This document shows positions 1 to 8,065 of a stretch of 47,675 nucleotides of DNA, one piece after another. Location: the NCBI RefSeq assembly GCF_017979425.1, contig NZ_JAERIS010000010.1, positions 1-47,675 on the forward strand, in the 5' to 3' direction. Numbering within the stretch: position 1 is the stretch's first letter; every line of letters begins with the position of its first letter. Both the position numbers and the translations under genes were made by a program. The notes below the pieces were generated by a model that was given only the letters and a program-made list of their open reading frames with translations, ran no database searches and had not been told where the DNA came from. This DNA comes from Helicobacter salomonis. Its GTDB lineage: Bacteria; Campylobacterota; Campylobacteria; Campylobacterales; Helicobacteraceae.

Positions 1-101
1 TTAACCATCAGCGCGCGGGCTTGTTGCATTTCTTGGACCAAATCAACGCTGACAGCCCATAGGGGACTGATGAGTAGCAGTATGCCAATGAGGAAAATCA
101 T
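1..101 (-). CDS. Exported family-B protein, N-terminal part only (cut by window edge)
   Basis: Only the first 33 codons are in the window. The reading frame starts at an ATG at 99-101 and gives a signal peptide (MIFLIGILLLISPLWA) followed by VSVDLVQEMQQARALMV. This is nearly the same as the start of the protein encoded at 6824-8065, and the DNA around the cleavage region (about 28-72) matches 8004-8048 almost base for base. It lies just downstream of the family-A gene at 136-2022, in the same order as the intact pair at 8062-10065 and 6824-8065, so it is the second gene of a second copy of that operon. Function is unknown. Confidence 0.8.
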   Translation of the reverse strand, partial: MIFLIGILLLISPLWAVSVDLVQEMQQARALMV

Positions 102-135
102 CTCAAACTCCTTTATTTAATACAAGCTAAAGATT

Positions 136-2022
136 TTATTCTTGATCAGGGTCTGGTAAAAACTCATTGAAATGCTTCCAGCCCTGGACTTCCAACATGC
201 CATTGCCTTCATCGATTAAATTGGTGGTGTTATCCGCAATAGCACTCTTCCCGGGGTCTTTGCCTGTGAAATAAGAGTAGCTATAGTAGCCATTCTCTTC
301 ATGAATGCCACAATCTTTTTTTATTACATTGAGTTTTTCAGCCATGTTGCGTGCTTTGCTAACTGCATTAAAACAAGCCTCAGCAACCCTAGTGTTGTCA
401 TTCTCATTACAAAAATATCTACCACAATCATAAACGGGTAATCGGCTCAATGATCCCACTAAAATGACATGCACTGCGTTCCCTTGTTGGAACTTTGCGA
501 GGATTTTAGAAACTAGGTTGATGGGGGTGTTATTATCCTTTGCAAGGTCATCAGCAAAATCGGGCGAAGCCTGCACAATCACATAAAAATCTCTCTTGGC
601 ATTTTTAGGCACTAGATCGATTCTATGGGCTTTTTGGAAAAAGGTTTTTAGGGGTTTGGCATAGGTTTTCACATAATTATAACCCGATGCCTCCTCTTTA
701 AAATCATTCAAAAGCGCTTGATCGCTTTTATGCAACCCACGCACACGCCCGGGTTTAAACCACAGCTTGGTTTGCGGGCTATGCAACCACACGCTTTTAT
801 CATGGCTTTGTTTGTCTTGAAATAATGCGATTTGAAAAGGGGCATGGGTCAAAGTGGTCTGTTTTAAAATCTTATAAGCATCTAGACCCTGCGCTTTTGT
901 GGGGGGTTTAGGAGTGTCTAAACTCTTTAAAAAATCGCGCGCGCTGATAAGTCCTATTTTGGGGTTATAAATAAGAGGGGTGGGGTTGTTGTTGTGTAAA
1001 TATGCCCCCGTTTTATTGGGGTTTCTTGCAAGTGCGTGGCGGCTGTTGTCTATAACGCCAAAGAGAAAGGTCTGCCAATCTCTGCTTGTATCGCCCACTT
1101 CTTCAGCACCTTTAGGCACTTCTTCTAGGGGGCCATGTGGTATCTTACAAGCACCTTTAGTAGAGGTGGCATGGAATCTTTCTTTGAAGTATTGGTAAGT
1201 TGCAGATAACTCCCCCACATTGTTTATAAGGAAAACATGCACGCGGTAGTGCTTGATAATGGTGGGGAATTTTTTAAGGATTTCTTGCGTGCGTTGGTAG
1301 AGATTTTTGTGGTTATGCCCAAAACTCAAAATGAAATAGAGATCGGGGGCTTGGGGGTTATTAGAGGGGAAGTGATCCAAACAGGATTTAGGCAACACCT
1401 CAAAAAAAGAGCCAAAGAGAAGAGGGGCGTTTTTAGCGCGCAATTCTTGGGCACGCGTATTGATTTCATTAAAGAGAGTGGCATGATCTCCAAAGGCTTG
1501 TTGCACTTCTATAGCTTGGGTGGTATTTGCGTCCATCAGCCACACACTCGGACCATCAAAGATAACACTCTTCCAAGGCGTGCCCTCCAAAGGTTTTAAA
1601 GAAAGTAAGGTTTCTTTAAAAACAGGTGTGTCTGCCTGAGGATTTTTTGCCCCACTGATGAGGAGTTGGTACATCTTTAGGGGCATGGCTTGGTTGTGGG
1701 CGGCTATTTCATCGTATGTTTGGCTAACATGCGCGCCATAACCATAGTCACTAGGAAGGGGTTTATTGGCCAGCTCAAGGTCTCTTTTATCCACCCACCA
1801 CGCCGCCCATTTGCCCTTGTAATCCACAACGAGCACCTTAAAATTATCAGTATCCACAGACTTAACCACCTTGCCTAGAATGTGGTTTTGTTCTAGGATG
1901 GCTTGCCCATCGATCTTTATTGTCTCCTCAGCCACAAGGCATACCAAGCACAAGCCCCATAAGATGAAAAGACACTTTAGCGTGTGTAAAAACTTAGATA
2001 ATCTCTTATCAAGTCTGCACAT
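136..2022 (-). CDS. Family-A exported protein, two repeated Dsb-like modules (copy 1)
   Basis: A 628-residue protein with an N-terminal signal peptide (basic MCRLDKRLSKFLH, then a hydrophobic core ending CLVA); there is no convincing lipobox. It is a close paralogue of the protein at 8062-10065. After a short domain beginning DGQAILEQNHILGKVV, two modules repeat: PSVWLMDANTTQ...GSFFEVLPKSCLDHF...APDLYFILSF and SVWLHSPQTKLW...KTFFQKAHRIDLVPK...KRDFYVIVQA. The strand-helix-strand layout and the NNPTPLIYNPKIGLISARDF segment recall the cis-proline end of DsbC/DsbG folds. The CXXC site is absent where expected, so a redox role is doubtful. It is first in an operon copy with its own TATAAT promoter. 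The Dsb comparison is inference; a binding or chaperone-like role is one guess. Confidence 0.8.
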   Translation of the reverse strand: MCRLDKRLSKFLHTLKCLFILWGLCLVCLVAEETIKIDGQAILEQNHILGKVVKSVDTDNFKVLVVDYKGKWAAWWVDKRDLELANKPLPSDYGYGAHVSQTYDEIAAHNQAMPLKMYQLLISGAKNPQADTPVFKETLLSLKPLEGTPWKSVIFDGPSVWLMDANTTQAIEVQQAFGDHATLFNEINTRAQELRAKNAPLLFGSFFEVLPKSCLDHFPSNNPQAPDLYFILSFGHNHKNLYQRTQEILKKFPTIIKHYRVHVFLINNVGELSATYQYFKERFHATSTKGACKIPHGPLEEVPKGAEEVGDTSRDWQTFLFGVIDNSRHALARNPNKTGAYLHNNNPTPLIYNPKIGLISARDFLKSLDTPKPPTKAQGLDAYKILKQTTLTHAPFQIALFQDKQSHDKSVWLHSPQTKLWFKPGRVRGLHKSDQALLNDFKEEASGYNYVKTYAKPLKTFFQKAHRIDLVPKNAKRDFYVIVQASPDFADDLAKDNNTPINLVSKILAKFQQGNAVHVILVGSLSRLPVYDCGRYFCNENDNTRVAEACFNAVSKARNMAEKLNVIKKDCGIHEENGYYSYSYFTGKDPGKSAIADNTTNLIDEGNGMLEVQGWKHFNEFLPDPDQE

Positions 2023-2061
2023 GTTCTAATCCTTTATATTCTTATGCGCACAAGCGCGGGC

Positions 2062-2067
2062 ATTATA
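2062..2067 (-). promoter_or_regulatory. -10 box of operon copy 1
   Basis: The minus strand reads TATAAT here, about 40 bp before the ATG of the 136-2022 gene. The surrounding 70 bp align with the same region before the gene ending at 10065, including the palindrome-like CTTGTGCGCATAAG just downstream (2041-2054). No clear -35 is seen, as usual for the Helicobacter housekeeping sigma factor. Confidence 0.7.
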
Positions 2068-2124
2068 AAGAATTTAGATCAATTTTGGAGAATCCCCGGG
2101 CTCTTTTTGCCATCTTGCCCGTGG

Positions 2125-2155
2125 GGATCATTTCTGTTTTGGCGACAAATGATCC
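2125..2155 (-). terminator. Perfect 9-bp inverted repeat between the two operon copies
   Basis: GGATCATTT at 2125-2133 is exactly complementary to AAATGATCC at 2147-2155, with a 13-base loop. It lies 16 bp after the stop of the last gene of operon copy 2 and before the copy 1 promoter. It is placed like a terminator, but no run of T follows on the minus strand. It could instead be an operator or a Rho-dependent end with a protective hairpin. Confidence 0.45.
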
Positions 2156-2170
2156 GAGTCTTAAAATCTA

Positions 2171-3319
2171 CTATTTTGTCTGATTTTCTTGCCATATTTG
2201 GGTAAATTTTTGGAAAGTCATGGGGTCCCTGTGTTTGGAAGCCTCTTGGCTTTGGTCATAAAAAAGAGGGGATTCTAGGAGTTCAGAAACCCCAGTTTGG
2301 GTGTTTGTGCGCAGCGTTTGCCCGCTTAGTCTGTCTAAGTAAAATTGACCCTTTTGTAATTTAATGGTGATGGTGAGTTTTTGCAGGGTGTTAGAATATT
2401 CACGGCTAAACTCCAGAGTGAGCAAATCCCCTTGATGGGCAAATCCGCCTTGCTGGTAACCCTCTAAACACAGACTGCGCCCGATAATTTGTTGCTGGTG
2501 CAAAATACTCAAGCACACCAGATCGCCAAGTTTTGAATGGGGCTTGGGGGTGCTGCGCACAAGGGTATAGGGCGTGTCTTGCATGATAAGATAATCTATG
2601 GAGTTTTGCAGGGATTCCCCTTTAAAGGCAAAGATATAGGGCTGTGTTTTAAAATACTCCAAGAGCTGGTTTGTAATAGCCTCTAGGGGGTATTTGTGGG
2701 GGTCGTGTGGGTCGTCCCTTAATTGATCGTAAAAATCATGGTAGGTGGTGTGCCCCCAATCTTCAAATTCTCTGAATCGGTATAGATAAAATCCCTCTTT
2801 GCTAGTGATTCTAAAGTCGAACACAACGGGTTTATGTTGGGCTTGAGAAGTGGGCGTGGGCGGGATAAAGCGCGTCATGGCTAGTCTTATCAATCTAATG
2901 TCTTGTTTGGGAGTTTGCTCAAAGACAGGTTCTGTGAAATTTTTCAAGCAAAAACCTTTTTCAAGCGCGCCGCTCTGCTTGATGACGCCCAAACACATGC
3001 CCTTAGCTTGCACCTGATCCTCTTTGTAAAACTCGCCATAGGCACTCAAAAGGAGGGTGGTGCTCTTATGGCAATGGGGTTGATCTTTTGGGCACGAGGT
3101 GCCGTATGTTAGATAATCATCTAGGCTATAAGACAGATCGCTTGCAGAGGGGTATAAAAAGAAACGCTGATACTGCTTTGTTTGCATAAAATCTGTCAGC
3201 CATTGCTTGATCGCCACTAAGGCTTGTTCTTGCGTTATAACAAATTGCATTGTGGTAAATGGGCTACTGGCCCCGTGCAAAACAACCAGTCCAATCAAAA
3301 GTCCTAATACCTTTTTCAT
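2171..3319 (-). CDS. Family-C exported protein, second of a pair
   Basis: A 382-residue protein with a signal peptide (MKKVLGLLIGLVVLHGASS). It is paralogous to its upstream neighbour at 3316-4455: both have a KQWL/KQWV segment after the signal, a GMCLGV...KGFCLKNF-type motif in the first half, and an ELLESPLFY / ELLGTDIFY motif near the end. Inside this protein the cysteine motif recurs (VCLSIL...GRSLCLEGY), so it looks internally duplicated. Its ATG overlaps the stop of the upstream gene (ATGA), indicating translational coupling. It is the last gene of the six-gene operon. No known family is recognised; the location is inferred to be periplasmic or secreted. Confidence 0.75.
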   Translation of the reverse strand: MKKVLGLLIGLVVLHGASSPFTTMQFVITQEQALVAIKQWLTDFMQTKQYQRFFLYPSASDLSYSLDDYLTYGTSCPKDQPHCHKSTTLLLSAYGEFYKEDQVQAKGMCLGVIKQSGALEKGFCLKNFTEPVFEQTPKQDIRLIRLAMTRFIPPTPTSQAQHKPVVFDFRITSKEGFYLYRFREFEDWGHTTYHDFYDQLRDDPHDPHKYPLEAITNQLLEYFKTQPYIFAFKGESLQNSIDYLIMQDTPYTLVRSTPKPHSKLGDLVCLSILHQQQIIGRSLCLEGYQQGGFAHQGDLLTLEFSREYSNTLQKLTITIKLQKGQFYLDRLSGQTLRTNTQTGVSELLESPLFYDQSQEASKHRDPMTFQKFTQIWQENQTK

Positions 3320-4455
3320 CTGCGCTCACACAGCCCACGGAAACGGCACTCGGTTTCAAGTTTGGAGAGTTTGGGGATGCTTAATTGATCCCATGGAAGC
3401 AAATTTTTAGCACTAGGATCGTCTCTGGGTTGCCGATAAAAAATATCTGTGCCTAAAAGTTCTTTAAAAGCACTCTTAGTCTCCACTTGGAAAACTTGTT
3501 GGCTATACTGGTATAAATACAAAGCCCCATCGATCTCTTTTAGCGTGATGAAACCTTTGTAAGCCTTGATAAAAGGTTTAGAGGTGGGTTTATTTTGCCA
3601 ATAACTCTCTAGGGTCAAAAAACGCCCCTTGTGGGTGAATTTAGTTTGCGCCCCTGCGCTATGGCATATACCCCAATATTCAAGACCTTGAGGACGGATA
3701 TAATCACAACCTGCTAGAGGGGTGTGATCCAAGTAAAAATAGGGGGCGATTTGGTATAAACGATAAGATCGCTTGCCCATCGTAACATCTACGGGGAGTT
3801 GTTGGGGAGGATTTTTGAGACCACAGAGGCGATCTTTGACCTGCATTTTTAATTGATTCAAAATGTTATTGTTGAGCTCACCCATAGCGATTTTATGCGT
3901 GCCCTCTGGGTCATCTTGGGATAGGCAATAGCGATCGATTCGTGCATAAGCACTCTGTGCACCGTAATAATCTAGGTAAAAGGTGCGATCGATGATTTTA
4001 AACGCTAAAATGGGTAATGTGGGCTGCCCATAATAAACAAGACCCCCCCCAAGCACTAAAACCAAGTAAGGTTCTTGATTATGCTCCACAACTTGGGCAA
4101 ATAAAGTCCCATTAAAACCCTCCAAACAAAAACCCTTGTAAAGTTTGCCTTGATACAACACACCCGAGCACATCCATGCATTGTTAGTGGCTTCATTATT
4201 GGCATAAAATTTAGCTTTAGCATAAAGAAAGGTGTATTTTTCGCCCTTAAACTCAATGGGGACTTTGTTCTCCACACTCCATTCTGCTTGGGGGCTGATC
4301 ACATAGTAATTATTGGCATCTTGGCTCATCTCTTTGGGCACAAAATCACGCACCCACTGCTTGACCTGCTCCATCGCTTTGCGATCGTCCATAGCTTGTA
4401 ACGATACTGGAGAGCAAACTAAAAAACACAGCAATATTCTTAAAAATATCTTCAT
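3316..4455 (-). CDS. Family-C exported protein, first of a pair, with a G8 tract
   Basis: I choose the ATG at 4455 because it gives a proper signal peptide (MKIFLRILLCFLVCSPVSLQA) and has GGAGA about 10 bases upstream. A longer frame to 4512 adds 19 residues that do not resemble a signal. The mature part is about 358 residues with the same cysteine motifs as the neighbour (MCSGVLYQG...KGFCLEGF, and later GICHSAGAQTK). Codons for LGGGL include eight consecutive G (4043-4050 on the plus strand read C8), a possible slippage site. The stop overlaps the next start by 4 bases. Function is unknown. Confidence 0.75.
   Translation of the reverse strand: MKIFLRILLCFLVCSPVSLQAMDDRKAMEQVKQWVRDFVPKEMSQDANNYYVISPQAEWSVENKVPIEFKGEKYTFLYAKAKFYANNEATNNAWMCSGVLYQGKLYKGFCLEGFNGTLFAQVVEHNQEPYLVLVLGGGLVYYGQPTLPILAFKIIDRTFYLDYYGAQSAYARIDRYCLSQDDPEGTHKIAMGELNNNILNQLKMQVKDRLCGLKNPPQQLPVDVTMGKRSYRLYQIAPYFYLDHTPLAGCDYIRPQGLEYWGICHSAGAQTKFTHKGRFLTLESYWQNKPTSKPFIKAYKGFITLKEIDGALYLYQYSQQVFQVETKSAFKELLGTDIFYRQPRDDPSAKNLLPWDQLSIPKLSKLETECRFRGLCERR
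4043..4050. repeat. C8/G8 homopolymer inside family-C gene
   Basis: Eight C on the plus strand lie within the coding region of the 3316-4455 gene and encode part of LGGGL. Helicobacter commonly uses G/C tracts for phase variation, though eight is at the short end. The frame is currently open. Confidence 0.6.
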
Positions 4456-4477
4456 ATAGATTTTCTCCGCGAGTGAT

Positions 4478-4588
4478 TTAAGTCTGGGCGCGTAATCTGT
4501 AGGCACTAACATGGTTGTTTGCCAGTTCAGATTGATACCTGCAGTTCATAGCAGAATCATGTAATGGGATTCTAATGAAGTGGATCAT
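4478..4588 (-). pseudogene. Relic start of a lost family-B gene (36 codons)
   Basis: The ATG at 4586-4588 overlaps the stop of the gene at 4585-5637 as ATGA. The frame reads MIHFIRIPL and then loses resemblance, stopping at 4478. The junction TTTCAATGATCC(A/G)CTTCAT is shared with 8050-8070, where the family-A stop overlaps the start of an intact family-B gene (MIRFICIL). I infer that a family-B paralogue once began here and was removed by deletion. It may still be translated as a short coupling frame. Confidence 0.55.
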
Positions 4589-5637
4589 TGAAACCCTCTC
4601 CCTAAATTCTTTTGCAACGCCAAGCATAACACATTATTAGATTTAAAGACTTGGATTTGTTGGTGTGGGTTGTCATACAAACAGGGGGTGCGATCTAGAG
4701 TAATCAAGCGTTCTTCTTTGAGCTTTTTTTGCATGCGCTGGATTAGGGTTTTGCTAGGGTTTTGGAAACTTTTTAAGCAGAGGTTTAAGAATTGCGAATC
4801 CAAGTAAGAGGGATACAAACAGACTTCAGGGGTGCTCTCAATTTGGCTAGATGCACTCTTAAGCTGGGCAAGTATCTTTAGGTAAGCTCTTCCCATCTTA
4901 GCTAAGTGGATACTTTGGAAGTAGTGATAGTCTAAAAGCTGGTATAAAAGTGTGGCTAGATTGGGATCGCCCAGTGCTTGGGCAAAATCTACAACAAGTG
5001 TTGTAGGACTGTCATCACCCAAGCCCATCAATCTATTTAAAATCCCATAGACACTAAGTCCGGTGTCTAAGTCTTGAAATAGATGGATAAGTGCGGGGCT
5101 TTTATGGGGGGTGTCATTATATACACCTACTTCTAGGCTATCTGTGTCTTGCCATATCTCATCCATGTTTAAACAATCTGGAGTCCAACACGCGTGTGTG
5201 TTGGTGTAGTGGTGGATAAACTCGATGTGTGCAAAGGGGTTAATCCCATGTTGTTGGAGTTGCAAAAGGGGAGTATAGAGAAATACGTTAATTTGTGAAA
5301 AGTCTAAAGCTATTTGTTTAGCTGTTTTGCTAAAAGAGTGCACTTTGGGGCTATCTGGCATGGATTCTTTAATAAGCTCTAAGAGGGCAAGTGTGCTAAA
5401 TAGATGCATCGCTTCTAGCATGGCGCGCTCTTTAGGGGTGTTTGCCCTGAATTGCTTTAAAATGGGGATAGCAACACTTTGGGCTAACTGGAGTATTTGT
5501 TGCCTTTGGGGGTTTTCTTTTGTCAAAAAGACATGCGAAGATGGAGGGTGCGCCTGCTCATACAATATCTGCATCTCTCGAATAGGATTTGCGAGCAGGG
5601 GGAGAAAGAGTAATCCCATCCAAAGTAAAAAGGGCAT
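4585..5637 (-). CDS. Family-B exported protein (third of the trio)
   Basis: A 350-residue product when started at the ATG at 5637, which yields a hydrophobic leader (MPFLLWMGLLFLPLLA) and has AGGGAAAT just upstream. A TTG at 5676 would add 13 residues and overlap the previous gene. The C-terminal 85 residues carry the four-cysteine module shared with the genes at 5646-6827 and 6824-8065: CLYPSYL...C...RLITLDRTPCLY...FKSNNVLCLALQ. The middle part is helical and less conserved. It is probably periplasmic or secreted, with disulfide bonds likely given the conserved cysteines. Function is unknown. Confidence 0.75.
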   Translation of the reverse strand: MPFLLWMGLLFLPLLANPIREMQILYEQAHPPSSHVFLTKENPQRQQILQLAQSVAIPILKQFRANTPKERAMLEAMHLFSTLALLELIKESMPDSPKVHSFSKTAKQIALDFSQINVFLYTPLLQLQQHGINPFAHIEFIHHYTNTHACWTPDCLNMDEIWQDTDSLEVGVYNDTPHKSPALIHLFQDLDTGLSVYGILNRLMGLGDDSPTTLVVDFAQALGDPNLATLLYQLLDYHYFQSIHLAKMGRAYLKILAQLKSASSQIESTPEVCLYPSYLDSQFLNLCLKSFQNPSKTLIQRMQKKLKEERLITLDRTPCLYDNPHQQIQVFKSNNVLCLALQKNLGRGFQ

Positions 5638-5645
5638 AGATTTCC

Positions 5646-6827
5646 CTAAAATTTCATCTTTTGTAAGGCTTGACAAAGGGCATTATTAGATTTGAAAATT
5701 TGGAGTTTATCCTTAGGGTCTAAATACACACAAGGGCTATCATCAATAGAAATCAAACGCACAAGGTGTAGTTGATCTTGAATGTCCTTCGTATTGTAGG
5801 TTTGGGTTTGAAAGAGTTGTAGGCAGGTTTGCTGTGATTTTGCGCTTAAATACTTGGGACTTAGGCACATGGTGGGGTGTTCTTTTAGCGTGTCTTTTAA
5901 AATTTTGGGGTTGTCATTTCTTAAGAGATCGTAAAAAGGGGCGTTACGATTTAAGGGGATCACCCGTGCTGTGTAGAGATCAGAGAGATGTTCTGGGTCT
6001 ATGCGCTGGGCGTTTTTATCCATGAAATCCCAAAATATGCACCTAAATCCACATGTGTCAGATACCCGCTCCCAAGCTATCCCTCCATCAAAGATGGTGT
6101 TCAGAACTATCGAAACCCAATAACTATAGTCTGCATGGTGGGCGAAGATTTGCATGGGGATATGCGCTTCATGCATATCTTGGGCTAAACGTTTTCTAAA
6201 AGGCTTATGGGGGACAATGTTTTTTCTCCGTTCTTCATATACCCTTGCTCGATTAAAATCACGGATATTGTTTATACGGCGCAAATCCGTATTTTTAGAA
6301 AAGATACGATGGAGTTGTTTAAGATAGACAATCACATCTAGCCCTGCTTTGTGGGCGTTGAAAAGCGGGGCATAGAGCCATGCGTTGATGTGTAAAAATT
6401 CGCGGGCAATAAATGTCTCCTTTTTTTCAAGCAAATCTACTACTATGAGGTCTAGGGCGTTAAACATGGCCATATCCTTCACATGGGCTAAAAAAAGCTC
6501 TTCTCTTGTGTTTTTGGGCTTAAACTCTTGAAATAAGGGAACTTGTTGGGCTACGGCTTTAGCTAGGGGAATAGAGGCATCGGTGTAATGCCGCATAGCC
6601 CAAGTCAAAGCGGGTAGGTATGCTGTATCTGGGTCATTTGGGTTATTGGGATCGTTTATCTCATCGTCTATCTTGGCGGAGGATTTTTGCATGTAATCAT
6701 AGAGTGTCTTAAACGCCTTGAAAAATTGGAATTCTTGGAGCGTGCTTATTGGGATAAAGATAGTTACTACCTCTTCTTTAGCTTGCAGATTTAAGACCAA
6801 GAGAGCTAAGAGAAGTAGGCGGATCAT
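5646..6827 (-). CDS. Family-B exported protein (second of the trio)
   Basis: A 393-residue protein with a signal peptide MIRLLLLALLVLNLQA. Its start overlaps the stop of the upstream paralogue by 4 bases (ATGA), and the next gene begins within 10 bases of its stop, so the trio is translated as a unit. The C-terminal module is intact: CLSPKYL...CLQLFQ...RLISIDDSPCVYLDPKD...FKSNNALCQALQ. The N-terminal half shares with the upstream paralogue a pattern of two long helical stretches. No catalytic motif is recognised. Confidence 0.8.
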   Translation of the reverse strand: MIRLLLLALLVLNLQAKEEVVTIFIPISTLQEFQFFKAFKTLYDYMQKSSAKIDDEINDPNNPNDPDTAYLPALTWAMRHYTDASIPLAKAVAQQVPLFQEFKPKNTREELFLAHVKDMAMFNALDLIVVDLLEKKETFIAREFLHINAWLYAPLFNAHKAGLDVIVYLKQLHRIFSKNTDLRRINNIRDFNRARVYEERRKNIVPHKPFRKRLAQDMHEAHIPMQIFAHHADYSYWVSIVLNTIFDGGIAWERVSDTCGFRCIFWDFMDKNAQRIDPEHLSDLYTARVIPLNRNAPFYDLLRNDNPKILKDTLKEHPTMCLSPKYLSAKSQQTCLQLFQTQTYNTKDIQDQLHLVRLISIDDSPCVYLDPKDKLQIFKSNNALCQALQKMKF

Positions 6828-8065
6828 TTAAGCCCCTTTTCTAAATGTTCTTGCAACGCCAAACAGATCGCGTTGTCAGACTTAAAGCTTTGGAGCTTGT
6901 CCTTAGAGTTAAGATACACACAGGGGGCGTTGTCAATGGAGAGCAGGCGCAGGGAGTTTAGGTATTGTTGCAAGGGTTTGGGGTCATAGGTGCGTTTTTG
7001 AAAAATTTGCAAGCATACTGCCTTAGCCTCTTGGTTTAAATACTGGGGTTGCAAGCAGGGGGTGGGGTTTTTGGGAAGAGTTAATTGCATCGCAGCTATC
7101 ATGTCCTTCATCGCTTCTACAAAATTATGGAAATTTGGATCGCCTGCAGAAATCAAACCACTGCCACCAAACATCAAACCATTGCCACAAGGGTTTTTCA
7201 TTGCGCGCACATTGGTAACAATTTCCCAATAATGACCCATGTTGCTGGTGTATTGATCGGCACTATTCCCCAAGAAAGTTTTGATGCGCGCCTGGTAATA
7301 AGTTACCCATAATTCCAAATCTTGCACCTTGACACCCATAACACTGATGATCTGATCTTGTAAAAAATTTTGACTGGTAGGCTCCACATCAAAAATATTG
7401 GTGTTGTAACCGCTCAAATCATTGCGCACATTAATGTATTTAAAATCCTCAAAAAAGTGGCGCATAGTCGGGGTCTTCGCGCCTTTAGTCATATTTAAAA
7501 TATCTTCTTGGGTCTGCATGTTAGACCAATAATTATAAAGGAAAAGCGGATCAAACTTGGCGTGCAGTACCTGTAAATAATCTGTAATGTCCAAACCCTG
7601 ATGATAAGCCTCCAGCAAGGGGGCATAGATCAACTCTATGTTCTTTAAAAATTTTGACGCGTTCTGTTGGGCATTAAAGGGCTTAACACGCTCTGGATGC
7701 TCTGGAGAATCATTACAATCATCAATACCGGGAGTAGAATCGCGCAAAAGAGCAGCGAGGTTAAACATTTCAAGGGCTTTGAGTGCTTGGATGGCTTGGG
7801 CTTGCTTGAGGTTTCTGGGTTGAAAGGCTTGTAAAAGCGGGATATGATTGACAAAGGCTTTTAGGTGCTTTACAAGGGTTGGTGCCTCTTTTTGCATGGC
7901 ATTTGAATAGAGCATGTCACTATCTACGCGGTAGCAACGCTCTTTGAAGGCTTGGTAGTAGATTTTGACCATCAATGCACGGGCTTGTCGCATTTCTTGG
8001 ATTAAATCAACGCTGACAGCCCATAGGGGACTGATGTATAAAAGGATACAGATGAAGCGGATCAT
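6824..8065 (-). CDS. Family-B exported protein (first of the trio)
   Basis: A 413-residue protein with a signal peptide (MIRFICILLYISPLWA). It starts inside the stop of the family-A gene (ATGA overlap at 8062-8065). The C-terminal module is CLQPQYL...VCLQIFQ...RLLSIDNAPCVYLNSKDK...FKSDNAICLALQ. Its N-terminus is almost identical to the truncated gene at 1-101. The mature protein is soluble-looking, with no further membrane segment. It belongs to a paralogous set of at least four genes in this window. Function is unknown; export and disulfide formation are inferred. Confidence 0.8.
   Translation of the reverse strand: MIRFICILLYISPLWAVSVDLIQEMRQARALMVKIYYQAFKERCYRVDSDMLYSNAMQKEAPTLVKHLKAFVNHIPLLQAFQPRNLKQAQAIQALKALEMFNLAALLRDSTPGIDDCNDSPEHPERVKPFNAQQNASKFLKNIELIYAPLLEAYHQGLDITDYLQVLHAKFDPLFLYNYWSNMQTQEDILNMTKGAKTPTMRHFFEDFKYINVRNDLSGYNTNIFDVEPTSQNFLQDQIISVMGVKVQDLELWVTYYQARIKTFLGNSADQYTSNMGHYWEIVTNVRAMKNPCGNGLMFGGSGLISAGDPNFHNFVEAMKDMIAAMQLTLPKNPTPCLQPQYLNQEAKAVCLQIFQKRTYDPKPLQQYLNSLRLLSIDNAPCVYLNSKDKLQSFKSDNAICLALQEHLEKGLK

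Noticed and set aside
980-1878. Several plus-strand open frames of 60-120 codons opposite the family-A gene
   Set aside because: They lie fully inside a strong minus-strand gene, lack ribosome sites and have no protein-like conservation; the same shadows recur opposite the second copy.
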